A stretch of 64,000 nucleotides of DNA from Candidatus Moraniibacteriota bacterium (GCA_030645735.1 JAUSNP010000006.1:62001-126000); one strand, 5' to 3'. Counted from the first letter of the stretch, positions 21,236-29,896 are shown. The notes: generated by a model not told the origin, from the sequence alone. Translations and numbers: made by a program.

Positions 21236-23290
21236 ATGGAGCAGTTGAAAAAAAACTACCGAGTCTGGATATTTCCGTTCGGCATGATCGCCAGTTCGTT
21301 CTTCTTGTTTATCACTAGCCTATATAGCCTATTACTTTTTCATGTTCTAGTTGAGCTGTTTATCATAGTAATCGCTTTTGGTATTTTCGTCATTGCTTGG
21401 TCATCGCGACGATATATAAATAATATCTTCTTGCTCTTACTTGGAATCAGCTATTTATTTGTCGGAGCAATAGATTTGTTTCATTTGCTTACCCATGATG
21501 ATATGAATATAATCATGGACTATGGCGCTAATCTTTCCATTCAATCATGGGTCATCGCTAGATATTTAGAGGCTGCATCATTTATTGCGGCCTTTTTGTT
21601 GTTCAAGAAGGGCGTTAATGGTGTTCATGTCATAGCCAGAATAAGATCGCGTCAGATATTCTTTATTTACGCTTTGATATTTATAGCAAGCATGGCTTCA
21701 ATTCTGGCATTTAATATTTTTCAGTCGGCAGCTGTGACAGGAATTGGAATGGCACATTTCAAGGCATATAACGAATATATAATCTCAGCTATTTTTTTCG
21801 GTTCAATAATCCTACTTTTTAAAAAAAGAAAGATATTTGATCGGGAGGTGGCCAATCTGCTTTCTTTGTCTTTGATTATGAAAGTTATCGCCGAGGTGTT
21901 ATTTGCGAAATATGGCGGCGTGAATTGTTTTGCAGATATACTGGGAAATATTTTATTTTTTATATCTTTTCTTCTATTATATAAAGCTGTAATTGAAGGC
22001 GGATTGATGCGGCCATATAGATTTTTGTTTTTGGATCTTAAAAAAAGCGAGAAGCGCTATCGGTCGTTGGTTGAGTTTTCTCCGGATGCAATTGTAGTCC
22101 ATAGCGATGGCAAAATTCTATATGCGAATGGGCCGGCGAAAAAACTTTTTGGTATTGAAGAAGATGAAAAACTCATTGGCGCTGAGCTGACTGATTTTTT
22201 CGGTCCAGAATATCGGGAACGGATACGCCTGCGGATAAAGAATATTTTTAGTGGCAAATGGAAGGAAGCACCAACCACGGAAATGGAAATTTTACATGCG
22301 AATGGACGCACAATTTCAGTGGAAGTCAAGGGCATGAAAATAATTTATGAGGGAAAAGAGGCGATAGAATCAATTATCCGAGATGTTTCAGAGCGAAAAT
22401 TGACTGAAGAAAAAATACGGAGCTTGGCGAGATTTCCTGAGGAGGATCCTAGCCCAGTAATCAGAGTGCTGGGAGATGGCCAGGTTCAATATGCCAATCG
22501 TCCAGCGCGCAGAATGCTTTTGCATTTGGGTTGGAGTGAAGGCAGAGTGTTGCCGGAAATCTTGTTTTTGCCTGTTCGGCAGGTTTTGGAAAAAGGAATC
22601 AAACAAGAAGTGGAAGTGACTTGTGTGTGCGGTCGAGTATTTGCCATTATGTTTGCTCCGAGCTTAACTGAAAACTGGGTAAATTTGTATGGACGCGAGA
22701 TCACTAAACGCAAGATAATGGAAAAAGAATTGATTGAGACGCAGGCAGAGCTGAGAAAGAAAATTGAAGAGCAATTGGTGGAGTCATACAAACATCTTGG
22801 TTTGGTCAATCGCAAAATATCTTTATTGCTGGAGCTGGACAGCCATTCTCAAGACAAAAAAAATAAACATGAGATTGTTGAATATATCTTGAATTCATTG
22901 ATAAATCTTTCACATGCCAAAGCCGGATTGCTATATTTAGCCATCGGTAAAAATCATTTCAATTTAATTTCCAGCGCCGGCTTGAAAAAAGAAAAACTGT
23001 CTGGAGTGCAAGTTGTCACTGAAAGCAGCGCTGATTTTATGCGTCAATTGACGTCCGCAGGCAAGCGGGTCAATGGTTCGTGTGAGCTAGTAAATCCAGG
23101 TTTATTTAACATTGAATCGACTTTTAGTTATTTTGTGGCGTTGCCAATCTTGGCAGGCAATATTTGCAAGGGCTTTTTGTTCCTAGGCTTCAATGATCGC
23201 AAAAGCATGGATGTGCAAGAGTTGGAGTTTCTGGATGTGTTTGCCAAACATGTTTCTTCAGCGCTGACTAATTCTGGTTTTTTGAACTAA
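21236..23290 (+). CDS. Membrane sensor protein with MASE3, PAS and GAF domains
   Basis: A 684-aa protein. The N-terminal ~250 residues form seven or eight membrane helices of the MASE3 type (LGISYLFVGAIDLFHLLTHDDM, IQSWVIARYLEAASFIAAFL). A PAS domain follows (about 273-385, RYRSLVEFSPDAIVVHSDGKILYAN, ending in IIRDVSERK), then a second PAS-like region (about 395-490), a coiled-coil linker and a C-terminal GAF domain (about 540-684, SLINLSHAKAGLLYLAIGK). There is no H-box, HATPase, GGDEF or EAL domain, so it is a sensor without a visible output and must signal to a partner. It is followed by a membrane AAA+ ATPase. A terminator after it argues for separate transcription. Confidence 0.82.
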   Translation: MEQLKKNYRVWIFPFGMIASSFFLFITSLYSLLLFHVLVELFIIVIAFGIFVIAWSSRRYINNIFLLLLGISYLFVGAIDLFHLLTHDDMNIIMDYGANLSIQSWVIARYLEAASFIAAFLLFKKGVNGVHVIARIRSRQIFFIYALIFIASMASILAFNIFQSAAVTGIGMAHFKAYNEYIISAIFFGSIILLFKKRKIFDREVANLLSLSLIMKVIAEVLFAKYGGVNCFADILGNILFFISFLLLYKAVIEGGLMRPYRFLFLDLKKSEKRYRSLVEFSPDAIVVHSDGKILYANGPAKKLFGIEEDEKLIGAELTDFFGPEYRERIRLRIKNIFSGKWKEAPTTEMEILHANGRTISVEVKGMKIIYEGKEAIESIIRDVSERKLTEEKIRSLARFPEEDPSPVIRVLGDGQVQYANRPARRMLLHLGWSEGRVLPEILFLPVRQVLEKGIKQEVEVTCVCGRVFAIMFAPSLTENWVNLYGREITKRKIMEKELIETQAELRKKIEEQLVESYKHLGLVNRKISLLLELDSHSQDKKNKHEIVEYILNSLINLSHAKAGLLYLAIGKNHFNLISSAGLKKEKLSGVQVVTESSADFMRQLTSAGKRVNGSCELVNPGLFNIESTFSYFVALPILAGNICKGFLFLGFNDRKSMDVQELEFLDVFAKHVSSALTNSGFLN

Positions 23291-23309
23291 ATCAACAACC
23301 ACTGAAAAA

Positions 23310-23343
23310 AACACTCGATGCGGGAGTGTTTTTGTGGTATAAT
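23310..23343 (+). promoter_or_regulatory. Terminator followed directly by an extended -10 promoter
   Basis: AAACACTC/GAGTGTTT stem (about 23309-23330) with T run, then TGG-TATAAT with -10 at 23338-23343. It ends the sensor transcript and starts that of the Clp-like ATPase; start expected near 23350, 25 bases before ATG 23375. Confidence 0.75.
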
Positions 23344-23374
23344 TAAGATACTAAATAAGCTAAACGGCTTTTGT

Positions 23375-25840
23375 ATGTCAAAGAAAAATTTCTTCAGTTG
23401 GTATTATTTGGATGGAACTGGTGAATTGATTGGATTTGTAAAAAATATACTTGCCTATTATTGGCGCTATTTCGGAATTCCGGATCATCTGCGTCATTTG
23501 TTTTCACCTTGGAAAAGGGATGTGGAAGTTTCGGCAGAGCGTGGATTTCATCCATTGATTCGGTTGAATTTTTTCATAATCAATAGTTTTTCTCGCATCT
23601 TGGGAATGATAGTTAAATTGGGTGTGATAAGCACAGGCATTGTGGTTGAATCTGCATTGTTTATCGCCGGCATAACTGTGATCGCTTTCTTTGTTATCTG
23701 TCCAGTGTTGTTGCTGTTGGCAGTCTGGCTGTTTTTGAATGCTAGCAATTTTTGGTTGGTTTGGGTGTGTCTGATTTTTTTGGGCATAGTTATGCGCGCT
23801 CATTTTGTTTATCAAAGAAGTCTCTATCGAGATTTGAGCCTGAAGGAAATTTCCGAGCAAAAATTCTTCGGTCGAATCGCCAACAGGATTGGCATCAGTG
23901 CGGATGCTTTGGCGATAATTTTTAGATTGGGCCTAGACGACGAAGAGTCAAAGAAAATTTTTGCCTCAGTAGGCTTGGATGCGGATGATGTGCTGAGGGC
24001 AATCAAATGGGAAATTGACACGCAGGAACAAAAAGAAAATCGGCAAAAGTTTTGGAGTAGGGCACGGACTGGAATTGTGCGTCAATTGGGCATCGGTTGG
24101 AAATATGCCTACACAGTTAAGCTTGACCGTTTTGCAACTGACTTGACTGAATTTGACCCATCGGCATATTCGCGCGCGCATCTGGTGGGGCACAAAAAAG
24201 AATTGGGCTTGGTTGAGATCGCTTTGCAAAATCAAACCCGCAACAATGTGATGCTGGTCGGCAGTCCGGGAGCGGGCAAGAAATCTTTGATTCATATGCT
24301 AGCCAGAAACATTCGTGAGGGCAAGGCAGACGCCTTCTTTGAGGACAAACGGATTGTGCTGTTGGATTTGGGTTCAGCGATTGGCCAAGTTTTGCAAAAA
24401 GGCGGGAATGTAGAAAATTTTCTGGGTCATATTTTTTCTGAAGCCGCCTATGCTGGCAATGTGATTTTGGTGATTGAAAACATTGAGGAATTTTTAGGCA
24501 AAGATTCATCCAATGGACGGCCGAACATCGCGCCAATTTTGCAGGATTTTTTGAATGTACCGACTTTTCAAATCATTGCCACTTCAACGACTAAAGAATA
24601 TCACCACTTGATTGAACGGCATGACAATTTGATGAAATATTTCGATGTGGTGGAAATGAGTGATTTCACGGAAGAAGAGGCTTTGCGCGTGGTGTTGCAT
24701 AAATTCAGACCTTTGGAAGCTGGAGATGTTTTGTTCACCTACGCTGGATTGAAAGAAATTGTGAAAAAAGCTGGTCGTTATGGCGGGCTCAAGCCGTTGC
24801 CGGAAAAATCAGTTGAACTAGCGGAAGAAGTTTTCAATTATTGGAAAGCAGGGGAGATAGTCAAAAGAATTGATGCGGAAATCGTGGAAGACTTTGTTTC
24901 CATCAAGACGGGTATTCCCGTGGGAAAGATAAGTGACTCAGAGCGGGGCAAGTTGTTGAATTTGGAAGATGACTTGCGCGAGCGAGTGATTGGACAAGAG
25001 GAGGCTATTGCTGATGCGGCAAGCGCGGTGCGCAAGATTCGTTCTGGCATTGCGCGAGCAAACAAGCCGGCTGGCAGTTTTCTTTTCTTGGGTCCAACAG
25101 GCGTGGGCAAAACAGAAACGGCCAAGGCTTTGGCAGATGTTTATTTTGGCGATGAGAAAAAAATTGTGCGATTGGATATGAGTGAATTTCAAAATCCATC
25201 AGCAGTTGAATCTTTGATTGGCTCGCAAGCCTTGAATGAACCTGGTCGATTGGGAAGTTTGATGCGCGACAATCCCTACACCGTCTTGCTTATCGATGAA
25301 ATTGAAAAAGCCTATCCCAAGATTTTAGATTTATTTTTGCAGGTTTTGGACGAAGGTTATTTGACGGATGCCTTTGGCGACAAAATTGATTTCAGAAATT
25401 GTGTGGTCATTGCCACTTCCAATGCTGGATCATCGCTGATTAGAAAATTGGAAGCTTCGGGTGTGGCTAAAAAAGATGTTGAAAGAGAAGTCATAAACGA
25501 CATCATCGAAAGCGGTACATTCCGACCGGAATTTTTGAATCGCTTCGACAAGGTGGTGGTATATAATATTTTAAATCAAAATGAACTTTTACGCGTGACG
25601 AATATGCTGTTAGACAAGTTGGCGACGCGGGTCAAAAACGAAAAAGATATTGAAGTGAATTTTGCCTCAGGCGTGGCAGAGAAAATTGTAGAATTGGGCT
25701 ACAATGAAATTTTTGGCGCGCGTTCGATCGAGCACTTCATCGGCAACACTTTAGAAAACACGCTGGTGACCAAAATAATCGCCGGCGGACAGGAAATTGA
25801 TGACAAAACCATCAATGTTTCCGCTGAAGAAATCGGTTGA
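23375..25840 (+). CDS. Membrane-anchored Clp-like AAA+ ATPase
   Basis: An 821-aa two-ATPase protein of the ClpA/B/C (HSP100) class, start chosen at ATG 23375 (MSKKNFFSWYYLDGTGEL) behind the promoter. In place of a Clp N-domain there are two hydrophobic segments (about 65-145). AAA1 has Walker A GSPGAGKKS (about 295) but a degenerate Walker B (VILVIENIEEF instead of FIDE). AAA2 is intact: GPTGVGKT (about 572), LLIDEIEKAYPKILDLFLQVLDEG (about 638), sensor TSNAGSS and the RPEFLNRFD arginine finger. I see no IGF/LGF-type ClpP-docking loop. It may unfold membrane or envelope proteins. Confidence 0.85.
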   Translation: MSKKNFFSWYYLDGTGELIGFVKNILAYYWRYFGIPDHLRHLFSPWKRDVEVSAERGFHPLIRLNFFIINSFSRILGMIVKLGVISTGIVVESALFIAGITVIAFFVICPVLLLLAVWLFLNASNFWLVWVCLIFLGIVMRAHFVYQRSLYRDLSLKEISEQKFFGRIANRIGISADALAIIFRLGLDDEESKKIFASVGLDADDVLRAIKWEIDTQEQKENRQKFWSRARTGIVRQLGIGWKYAYTVKLDRFATDLTEFDPSAYSRAHLVGHKKELGLVEIALQNQTRNNVMLVGSPGAGKKSLIHMLARNIREGKADAFFEDKRIVLLDLGSAIGQVLQKGGNVENFLGHIFSEAAYAGNVILVIENIEEFLGKDSSNGRPNIAPILQDFLNVPTFQIIATSTTKEYHHLIERHDNLMKYFDVVEMSDFTEEEALRVVLHKFRPLEAGDVLFTYAGLKEIVKKAGRYGGLKPLPEKSVELAEEVFNYWKAGEIVKRIDAEIVEDFVSIKTGIPVGKISDSERGKLLNLEDDLRERVIGQEEAIADAASAVRKIRSGIARANKPAGSFLFLGPTGVGKTETAKALADVYFGDEKKIVRLDMSEFQNPSAVESLIGSQALNEPGRLGSLMRDNPYTVLLIDEIEKAYPKILDLFLQVLDEGYLTDAFGDKIDFRNCVVIATSNAGSSLIRKLEASGVAKKDVEREVINDIIESGTFRPEFLNRFDKVVVYNILNQNELLRVTNMLLDKLATRVKNEKDIEVNFASGVAEKIVELGYNEIFGARSIEHFIGNTLENTLVTKIIAGGQEIDDKTINVSAEEIG

Positions 25841-25865
25841 CTTTTCGCCTAAATTGGCATAAGAT
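25837..25865 (+). promoter_or_regulatory. Promoter of the 80-aa gene / purH-like cassette
   Basis: TTGACT 25837-25842, 17-base spacer, TAAGAT 25860-25865. It overlaps the stop codon of the Clp-like gene. Confidence 0.65.
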
Positions 25866-25953
25866 AGATTATTAATGAAATTTATTGATTTCGGTCTTTT
25901 ACAATAGGAAAGTAACTTAATCTCAGTATTCACTAAATAAAGGGGAGTGGAAT

Positions 25954-26196
25954 ATGTCCGAAGAAGCCATAGTAGTTTTTAAAAAAGGCGATAAGGTTCA
26001 CGTTGATTTCAGGGCTCTCGATAAATTGATCAAAAAAACGAGACCCATATCTGCGAGAAGACTTTTGGGCCTTTTCAATGTAGACAAGATGTACATTATT
26101 CACCAGGTCAGTGAGGGTGGCGAAACAGTTGAGTTGGTGGGCTTTGAAGGCGTCCCCTATGACGCGAAACTATTTATTTTGGTCACGCGCCAGTAG
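25954..26196 (+). CDS. Hypothetical small protein (80 aa)
   Basis: An 80-aa soluble protein starting at ATG 25954 with a strong GGGGAGTGG ribosome-binding site. Sequence features: VVFKKGDKVHVDFRALDKLIKK followed by YIIHQVSEGGETVELVGFEG, a beta-rich pattern that resembles small SH3-like domains, but I cannot name a family. It sits between its own promoter and the GC-rich PurH-like gene and could be transcribed with it. Confidence 0.65.
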   Translation: MSEEAIVVFKKGDKVHVDFRALDKLIKKTRPISARRLLGLFNVDKMYIIHQVSEGGETVELVGFEGVPYDAKLFILVTRQ

Positions 26197-26277
26197 TGCT
26201 GAAGTGAAAACGCGCACCTGATTGCGCCAAAAAAACATATCTTTTTGTTGTCAGGGACAAAAGGAGAGGAGGATGAA

Positions 26278-26916
26278 ATGAAGAAGGACACAAATCCCAA
26301 AAGGAAGATTGAAAGGGCCTTGATTAGCCTGACTGACAAGGCAGGTATTGAGGAATTTGCCCGACACCTGCAGGAGCTGGGAGTGGAGATTCTTTCCACT
26401 GGCGGCACTGCCAAAAAGATGCGGGAGAGCGGTATCAAGGTGATGGACGTTTCCGAATTCACCGGCTTTCCCGAGATGCTGGACGGCCGGGTTAAAACCC
26501 TGCATCCCAAGGTGCACGGCGGGATTCTGGCCCAGAAGACCAACCCCGAGCACCTGACCCAGATGGCCGCCCACGGCCTGTTGCCCATCGATCTGGTCGC
26601 CGTCAACCTCTATGCCTTTGAAAAGACCGTCGCCAAGGGAGACTGCAGTCTGGCCGAAGCCATTGAGAACATCGATATTGGCGGGCCGACCATGTTGCGG
26701 GCTGCGGCCAAGAACTATCGTGACGTCACCGTGCTGGTCGATCCCGCCGACTATCCCCAGGTCATCGCCGAGATGCGGGTGACCGGCAACACCACCCTCA
26801 AAACCCGTTTCCGGCTGGCCTGCAAGGTATTCTTCCTAACCAGTACCTACGACACAGCCATCTCGGACTGGCTCGAGAAGATCAATGTTGAGACCCACCA
26901 AGAGCTTCAAGATTGA
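26278..26916 (+). CDS. purH: Stand-alone IMP cyclohydrolase domain (PurH N-terminal part)
   Basis: A 212-aa protein equal to the MGS-like IMP cyclohydrolase domain of PurH, which closes FAICAR to IMP in the last step of purine synthesis. Conserved stretches: ALISLTDKAGIEEFARHL, GVEILSTGGTAKKMRESGI, FPEMLDGRVKTLHPKVHGGI, NLYAFEKTV, ENIDIGGPTMLRAAAKN. The AICAR transformylase half of normal bifunctional PurH (over 500 aa) is absent, and the frame ends naturally. A strong AGGAGAGGAGG site precedes ATG 26278. The DNA is visibly GC-rich with C/G-ending codons (CTG, GCC, GTC), unlike all neighbours, and the protein is close in style to deltaproteobacterial PurH, which suggests recent transfer. Confidence 0.9.
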   Translation: MKKDTNPKRKIERALISLTDKAGIEEFARHLQELGVEILSTGGTAKKMRESGIKVMDVSEFTGFPEMLDGRVKTLHPKVHGGILAQKTNPEHLTQMAAHGLLPIDLVAVNLYAFEKTVAKGDCSLAEAIENIDIGGPTMLRAAAKNYRDVTVLVDPADYPQVIAEMRVTGNTTLKTRFRLACKVFFLTSTYDTAISDWLEKINVETHQELQD

Positions 26917-26946
26917 GGCCCGAAGTGAAATGCTACAAGCTTTAAA

Positions 26947-26986
26947 TGAGGCCGGTTCCACTCTTGGAATCGGCCTTAGATTTTTT
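26947..26986 (+). terminator. Terminator of the purH-like gene
   Basis: GAGGCCGGTTCC pairs with GGAATCGGCCTT (ending 26977), then TAGATTTTTT. Confidence 0.88.
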
Positions 26987-27015
26987 ATAGAGCAGAAAAA
27001 TATTTCTAAAATAGA

Positions 27016-27966
27016 TTACAAATTTTTCAATTTCTTTTTTCGCACCACATACATCGGTCGCTTGATAACTTCGATGTGGATGTTGGCAATGTAGAGTGAA
27101 ATGAGGCCGATGGAAATCAGGAGGATGCCGACCAAAAAAATGATAAGGATGGCGAGGCTTTCTGAATCGGAAAAAGTTGAGGCGAATTCCCAGTGCAGGA
27201 TATATTTGCCTATCAAAACATACAATCCAGACAGTCCAGAAAGCAGGGTAGTCAGAAGGCCTAGATAGCCGGCGAGCTTGAGGGGCACAAAACTGAGTGA
27301 CACGAAACTGTTGAGAGCCAGTTTGCTGAGCTTCCAGAAGCTATAGCTGGCGTCACCATGCAGGCGTTCGTTGGCCTCAAAGTGGATGTAGGCGCGTCGG
27401 AAGCCGAGCCAATCGATGAGTCCACGAGTCATGCGATTGGTTTCAGTGAAGCGATTGAATTCGTCAATCACAACTCTGTCTAGCAGACGGAAATCAGTTG
27501 AATTTGGCATAACTGGTTCTTCAACTATGGTGTTTAAAATTTTATAAAATAATTTTGAGCCAAGCGCTTTGAGCAATGAAATATTTTTGCTCTTTTTCCG
27601 TACGCCCACCACCACTTCAAAGCCCTGTTCCCATTTTTCCAGAAATTTTGGAATGAGTTCAGCCGGATGTTGCAAGTCAGCGTCAATCATGATGCAGGCG
27701 TCACCAGAACAATTGTTGAGCCCAGCGGTAGTAGCAACCTCTTTGCCGAAGTTTCTGGAAAAATCAATGTATTGCACAGCAGAATCTTCAATGACTAATT
27801 TTTCAATTTCACTGCCTGTTTCGTCGGTGCTGCCGTCATTGATGAAAATAATTTCATGGGCATATTTGTCACTCAGAGTCTGAAAAATTTTTTCTAATTT
27901 TTCATAAAGTGGATGGATGTTTTTGGCTTCATTGTGAGCAGGAATGATGATAGAAATTGTTTTCAT
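27016..27966 (-). CDS. GT2 glycosyltransferase with C-terminal membrane helices (GtrB/DPM1-like)
   Basis: A 316-aa family 2 glycosyltransferase. The catalytic GT-A domain starts with ISIIIPAHNEAKNIHPLYEKLE and contains the metal-binding MIDADLQHPAELIPKFLEKW (about residues 93-112), RTRNFGKE-like YIDFSRNFGKEVA, and the acceptor loop NRMTRGLIDWLGFRR. Two membrane helices at the C-terminus (about 230-300) place it in the polyprenyl-phosphate hexosyltransferase group (GtrB, Dpm1), which loads undecaprenyl phosphate with a sugar for transfer across the membrane. It is on the minus strand, divergent from the gene at 28086. Confidence 0.9.
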   Translation of the reverse strand: MKTISIIIPAHNEAKNIHPLYEKLEKIFQTLSDKYAHEIIFINDGSTDETGSEIEKLVIEDSAVQYIDFSRNFGKEVATTAGLNNCSGDACIMIDADLQHPAELIPKFLEKWEQGFEVVVGVRKKSKNISLLKALGSKLFYKILNTIVEEPVMPNSTDFRLLDRVVIDEFNRFTETNRMTRGLIDWLGFRRAYIHFEANERLHGDASYSFWKLSKLALNSFVSLSFVPLKLAGYLGLLTTLLSGLSGLYVLIGKYILHWEFASTFSDSESLAILIIFLVGILLISIGLISLYIANIHIEVIKRPMYVVRKKKLKNL

Positions 27967-28031
27967 AGTTTTAGAGCTTGGCAGTGGCCAGCCAAGGCAT
28001 TATTACACTGGTATTATAGCACATATTTTTG

Positions 28032-28040
28032 TGGTATACT
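28032..28040 (+). promoter_or_regulatory. Extended -10 promoter of the 28.1-kb envelope protein
   Basis: TTTTTG then TGG-TATACT, -10 at 28035-28040, in the gap between divergent genes. Confidence 0.6.
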
Positions 28041-28085
28041 GAATAGGTAGAAAATACTAATCTTTATTTTGAAAGGAGGTGTTTT

Positions 28086-28697
28086 ATGAATAAAAATATA
28101 ATTGTTGGCGTAGTTGTAGCTATCATTGTGTTGGGTGCAGGCGCTTTCTTTTTCATGAAAGGGAAATCTGTCAATGCTCCAGTAAACGGTGTCGCCAATC
28201 AAGTTGTTGAACAAGGCGGAGTGACATCTGCTGTGAAACAAGGTTTGATGGGTATGTTGGAAAATGCCACTGGTGTGAAGTGTTCCGTGTCTGATGCAAC
28301 TGGCAGTTATACCGTCATTGCCAAAGGTGAGAAAGCTAGAATCGAAGGTATGAATTTTGCCAATCCATCTGATCCAACGCAAAAAGATGAGCGTGGCACG
28401 ATGATCAACAATGGCGACTGGGCTTTCATTTGGAGCGGCAAGGAAGGCATGAAATTCAATATGAAAGAAATGCAAGCAGCCAATCCACAAACAGCGGCTG
28501 AAGAGCCAACTGATTGGAGAGGTTGGGCCGCTGAAATGCAAAACTCTGGTGCCAAATATGAGTGCAATCCGACCGTGGCAACTGATTTAGATTTCACTCC
28601 GCCAGCAGATGTGAAATTTCAAGATTTAGGTGAAATGATGAGAGGTTTCCAGAATATGCAAAATAACACCCAAATCCCGCCGATGCCAGTGCAATAA
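28086..28697 (+). CDS. Membrane-anchored exported protein, unrecognised (203 aa)
   Basis: A 203-aa protein with one N-terminal membrane anchor (IIVGVVVAIIVLGAGAFFFMKG, about 5-26) and an extracytoplasmic part with two Cys (VKCSVSDATGSYTVIAKGEKARIEG and KYECNPTVATD) that may form a disulfide. The beta-strand pattern resembles lipoprotein-like (LolA/DUF4412-like) folds, but I make no family assignment. An AAAGGAGGT ribosome-binding site precedes the ATG. It has its own promoter and terminator. Confidence 0.72.
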   Translation: MNKNIIVGVVVAIIVLGAGAFFFMKGKSVNAPVNGVANQVVEQGGVTSAVKQGLMGMLENATGVKCSVSDATGSYTVIAKGEKARIEGMNFANPSDPTQKDERGTMINNGDWAFIWSGKEGMKFNMKEMQAANPQTAAEEPTDWRGWAAEMQNSGAKYECNPTVATDLDFTPPADVKFQDLGEMMRGFQNMQNNTQIPPMPVQ

Positions 28698-28713
28698 AAT
28701 AGTAATATTTTGC

Positions 28714-28742
28714 AAAAAAGCTACCCCATGGTAGCTTTTTTT
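28714..28742 (+). terminator. Terminator after the 203-aa gene
   Basis: AAAAAGCTACC/GGTAGCTTTTT with loop CCAT and a T run. Confidence 0.9.
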
Positions 28743-28770
28743 GTTTTGGAGGTAATATGTTAATAATCCT

Positions 28771-28799
28771 TTGACTTTTTAGCGGTTTGGTGCTAGGAT
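28771..28799 (+). promoter_or_regulatory. Promoter of the 338-aa envelope protein
   Basis: TTGACT 28771-28776, 17-base spacer ending TGC, TAGGAT 28794-28799 (extended -10). Start near 28806, 24 bases before the ATG. Confidence 0.72.
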
Positions 28800-28829
28800 G
28801 TTCTATCTAAGCAAATAAGCTTTTCTCCT

Positions 28830-29846
28830 ATGAAAACAGGCTTTTTAATAGAATATGCTCGTCGCCACTGGATACTTTTTCGAAGAGTTTTTTTGCATAA
28901 AAAAAATCTTCAACGCGACCTGCTTGTCATTGTTTTGTCTATAATTATTGCCGCGCTTTTCATTTTGGTGGATAAGGATGTATCTTTTCGTTCGATCGGC
29001 CAGTCATTATTTGCAAACTTTAACTGGCAAAAAACAATTGAAATTAGTGATAACAAACCAGTAGAGCTATCCGATGAAGCAATGGCTGTAGAAATTCACA
29101 CTGTCCAAGGAATGTTCAACTTGAATCAATGGAAAGATTATCGCAGTCAGTGGTATGGTATTGAAATAAAATATCCGGAAACTTGGAATGCTCCGGTGGC
29201 GCGAGCCGCTGCGAGTGGTTCAAAATGGGAATATAAATATCAGTTCAGCAAAAAAGATGTGAAGGATTCGGATTTGTATGCCGGTTTTGATTTGATGGTT
29301 TATAATTTGGCTAAAACCAAGGAAGTCTCCAATACTGAAGAATTTCCGGTTTTGAAAAATATTGAACAATGTCAAAATGCGCAGGTTCACCTGATTGAAA
29401 CTGGTGATTATCCAGCCGAAGAGATTTATGTCCCGCAATCGGACGATTGCTATAATCCGACATTGTTCTTCAGTTTTACACGAGGAGAATATATCTATAA
29501 CCTCGTGCCATTCGTGAAGCCTGGTGTTGAAATGCTGGGTGATCCGCGCGTGGAAATTGTGGACAATTTTCCGGAATTTTTTGCGGCAGCTTCATCACTC
29601 AATATTGTTGATATTGTGCGTCCAAAACCGGTTGTTGTAGTTTCAAAGCCCAGAGTATATGCGCCAATGCCGATTACTTTTAAAAAATCTAGCAAAGGCT
29701 TGGTTTGCGCCAAAGCTAATGATCATCCTAGCAAAAGCAATAAAGGCAAGGGTAAACATATGGATATGGAATGCTGTTTGGATCCGGATGAATACCCAAA
29801 TCCAAACTGTCATTATTCTGAATCTAAATACGGCAAATATCTATAG
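28830..29846 (+). CDS. Membrane-anchored protein with C-terminal Cys-rich motif (338 aa)
   Basis: A 338-aa protein with one membrane segment (LLVIVLSIIIAALFILV, about 32-48). The extracytoplasmic middle (YRSQWYGIEIKYPETWNAPV) has the look of a PsbP/DUF1795-type domain. The C-terminus is basic (DHPSKSNKGKGKHMDM) and ends in an unusual Cys cluster, ECCLDPDEYPNPNCHY, with four Cys counting VCAKA upstream. It may bind a metal or form disulfides. Own promoter; a terminator follows. I do not know its function. Confidence 0.68.
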   Translation: MKTGFLIEYARRHWILFRRVFLHKKNLQRDLLVIVLSIIIAALFILVDKDVSFRSIGQSLFANFNWQKTIEISDNKPVELSDEAMAVEIHTVQGMFNLNQWKDYRSQWYGIEIKYPETWNAPVARAAASGSKWEYKYQFSKKDVKDSDLYAGFDLMVYNLAKTKEVSNTEEFPVLKNIEQCQNAQVHLIETGDYPAEEIYVPQSDDCYNPTLFFSFTRGEYIYNLVPFVKPGVEMLGDPRVEIVDNFPEFFAAASSLNIVDIVRPKPVVVVSKPRVYAPMPITFKKSSKGLVCAKANDHPSKSNKGKGKHMDMECCLDPDEYPNPNCHYSESKYGKYL

Positions 29847-29863
29847 AACTTTTTGATATATAC

Positions 29864-29896
29864 AACGCCAACAAGTGAACTCTTGCTGGCGTTTTT
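29864..29896 (+). terminator. Terminator after the 338-aa gene
   Basis: AACGCCA-CAAG pairs with CTTG-TGGCGTT, followed by TTTTATTT. Confidence 0.85.
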
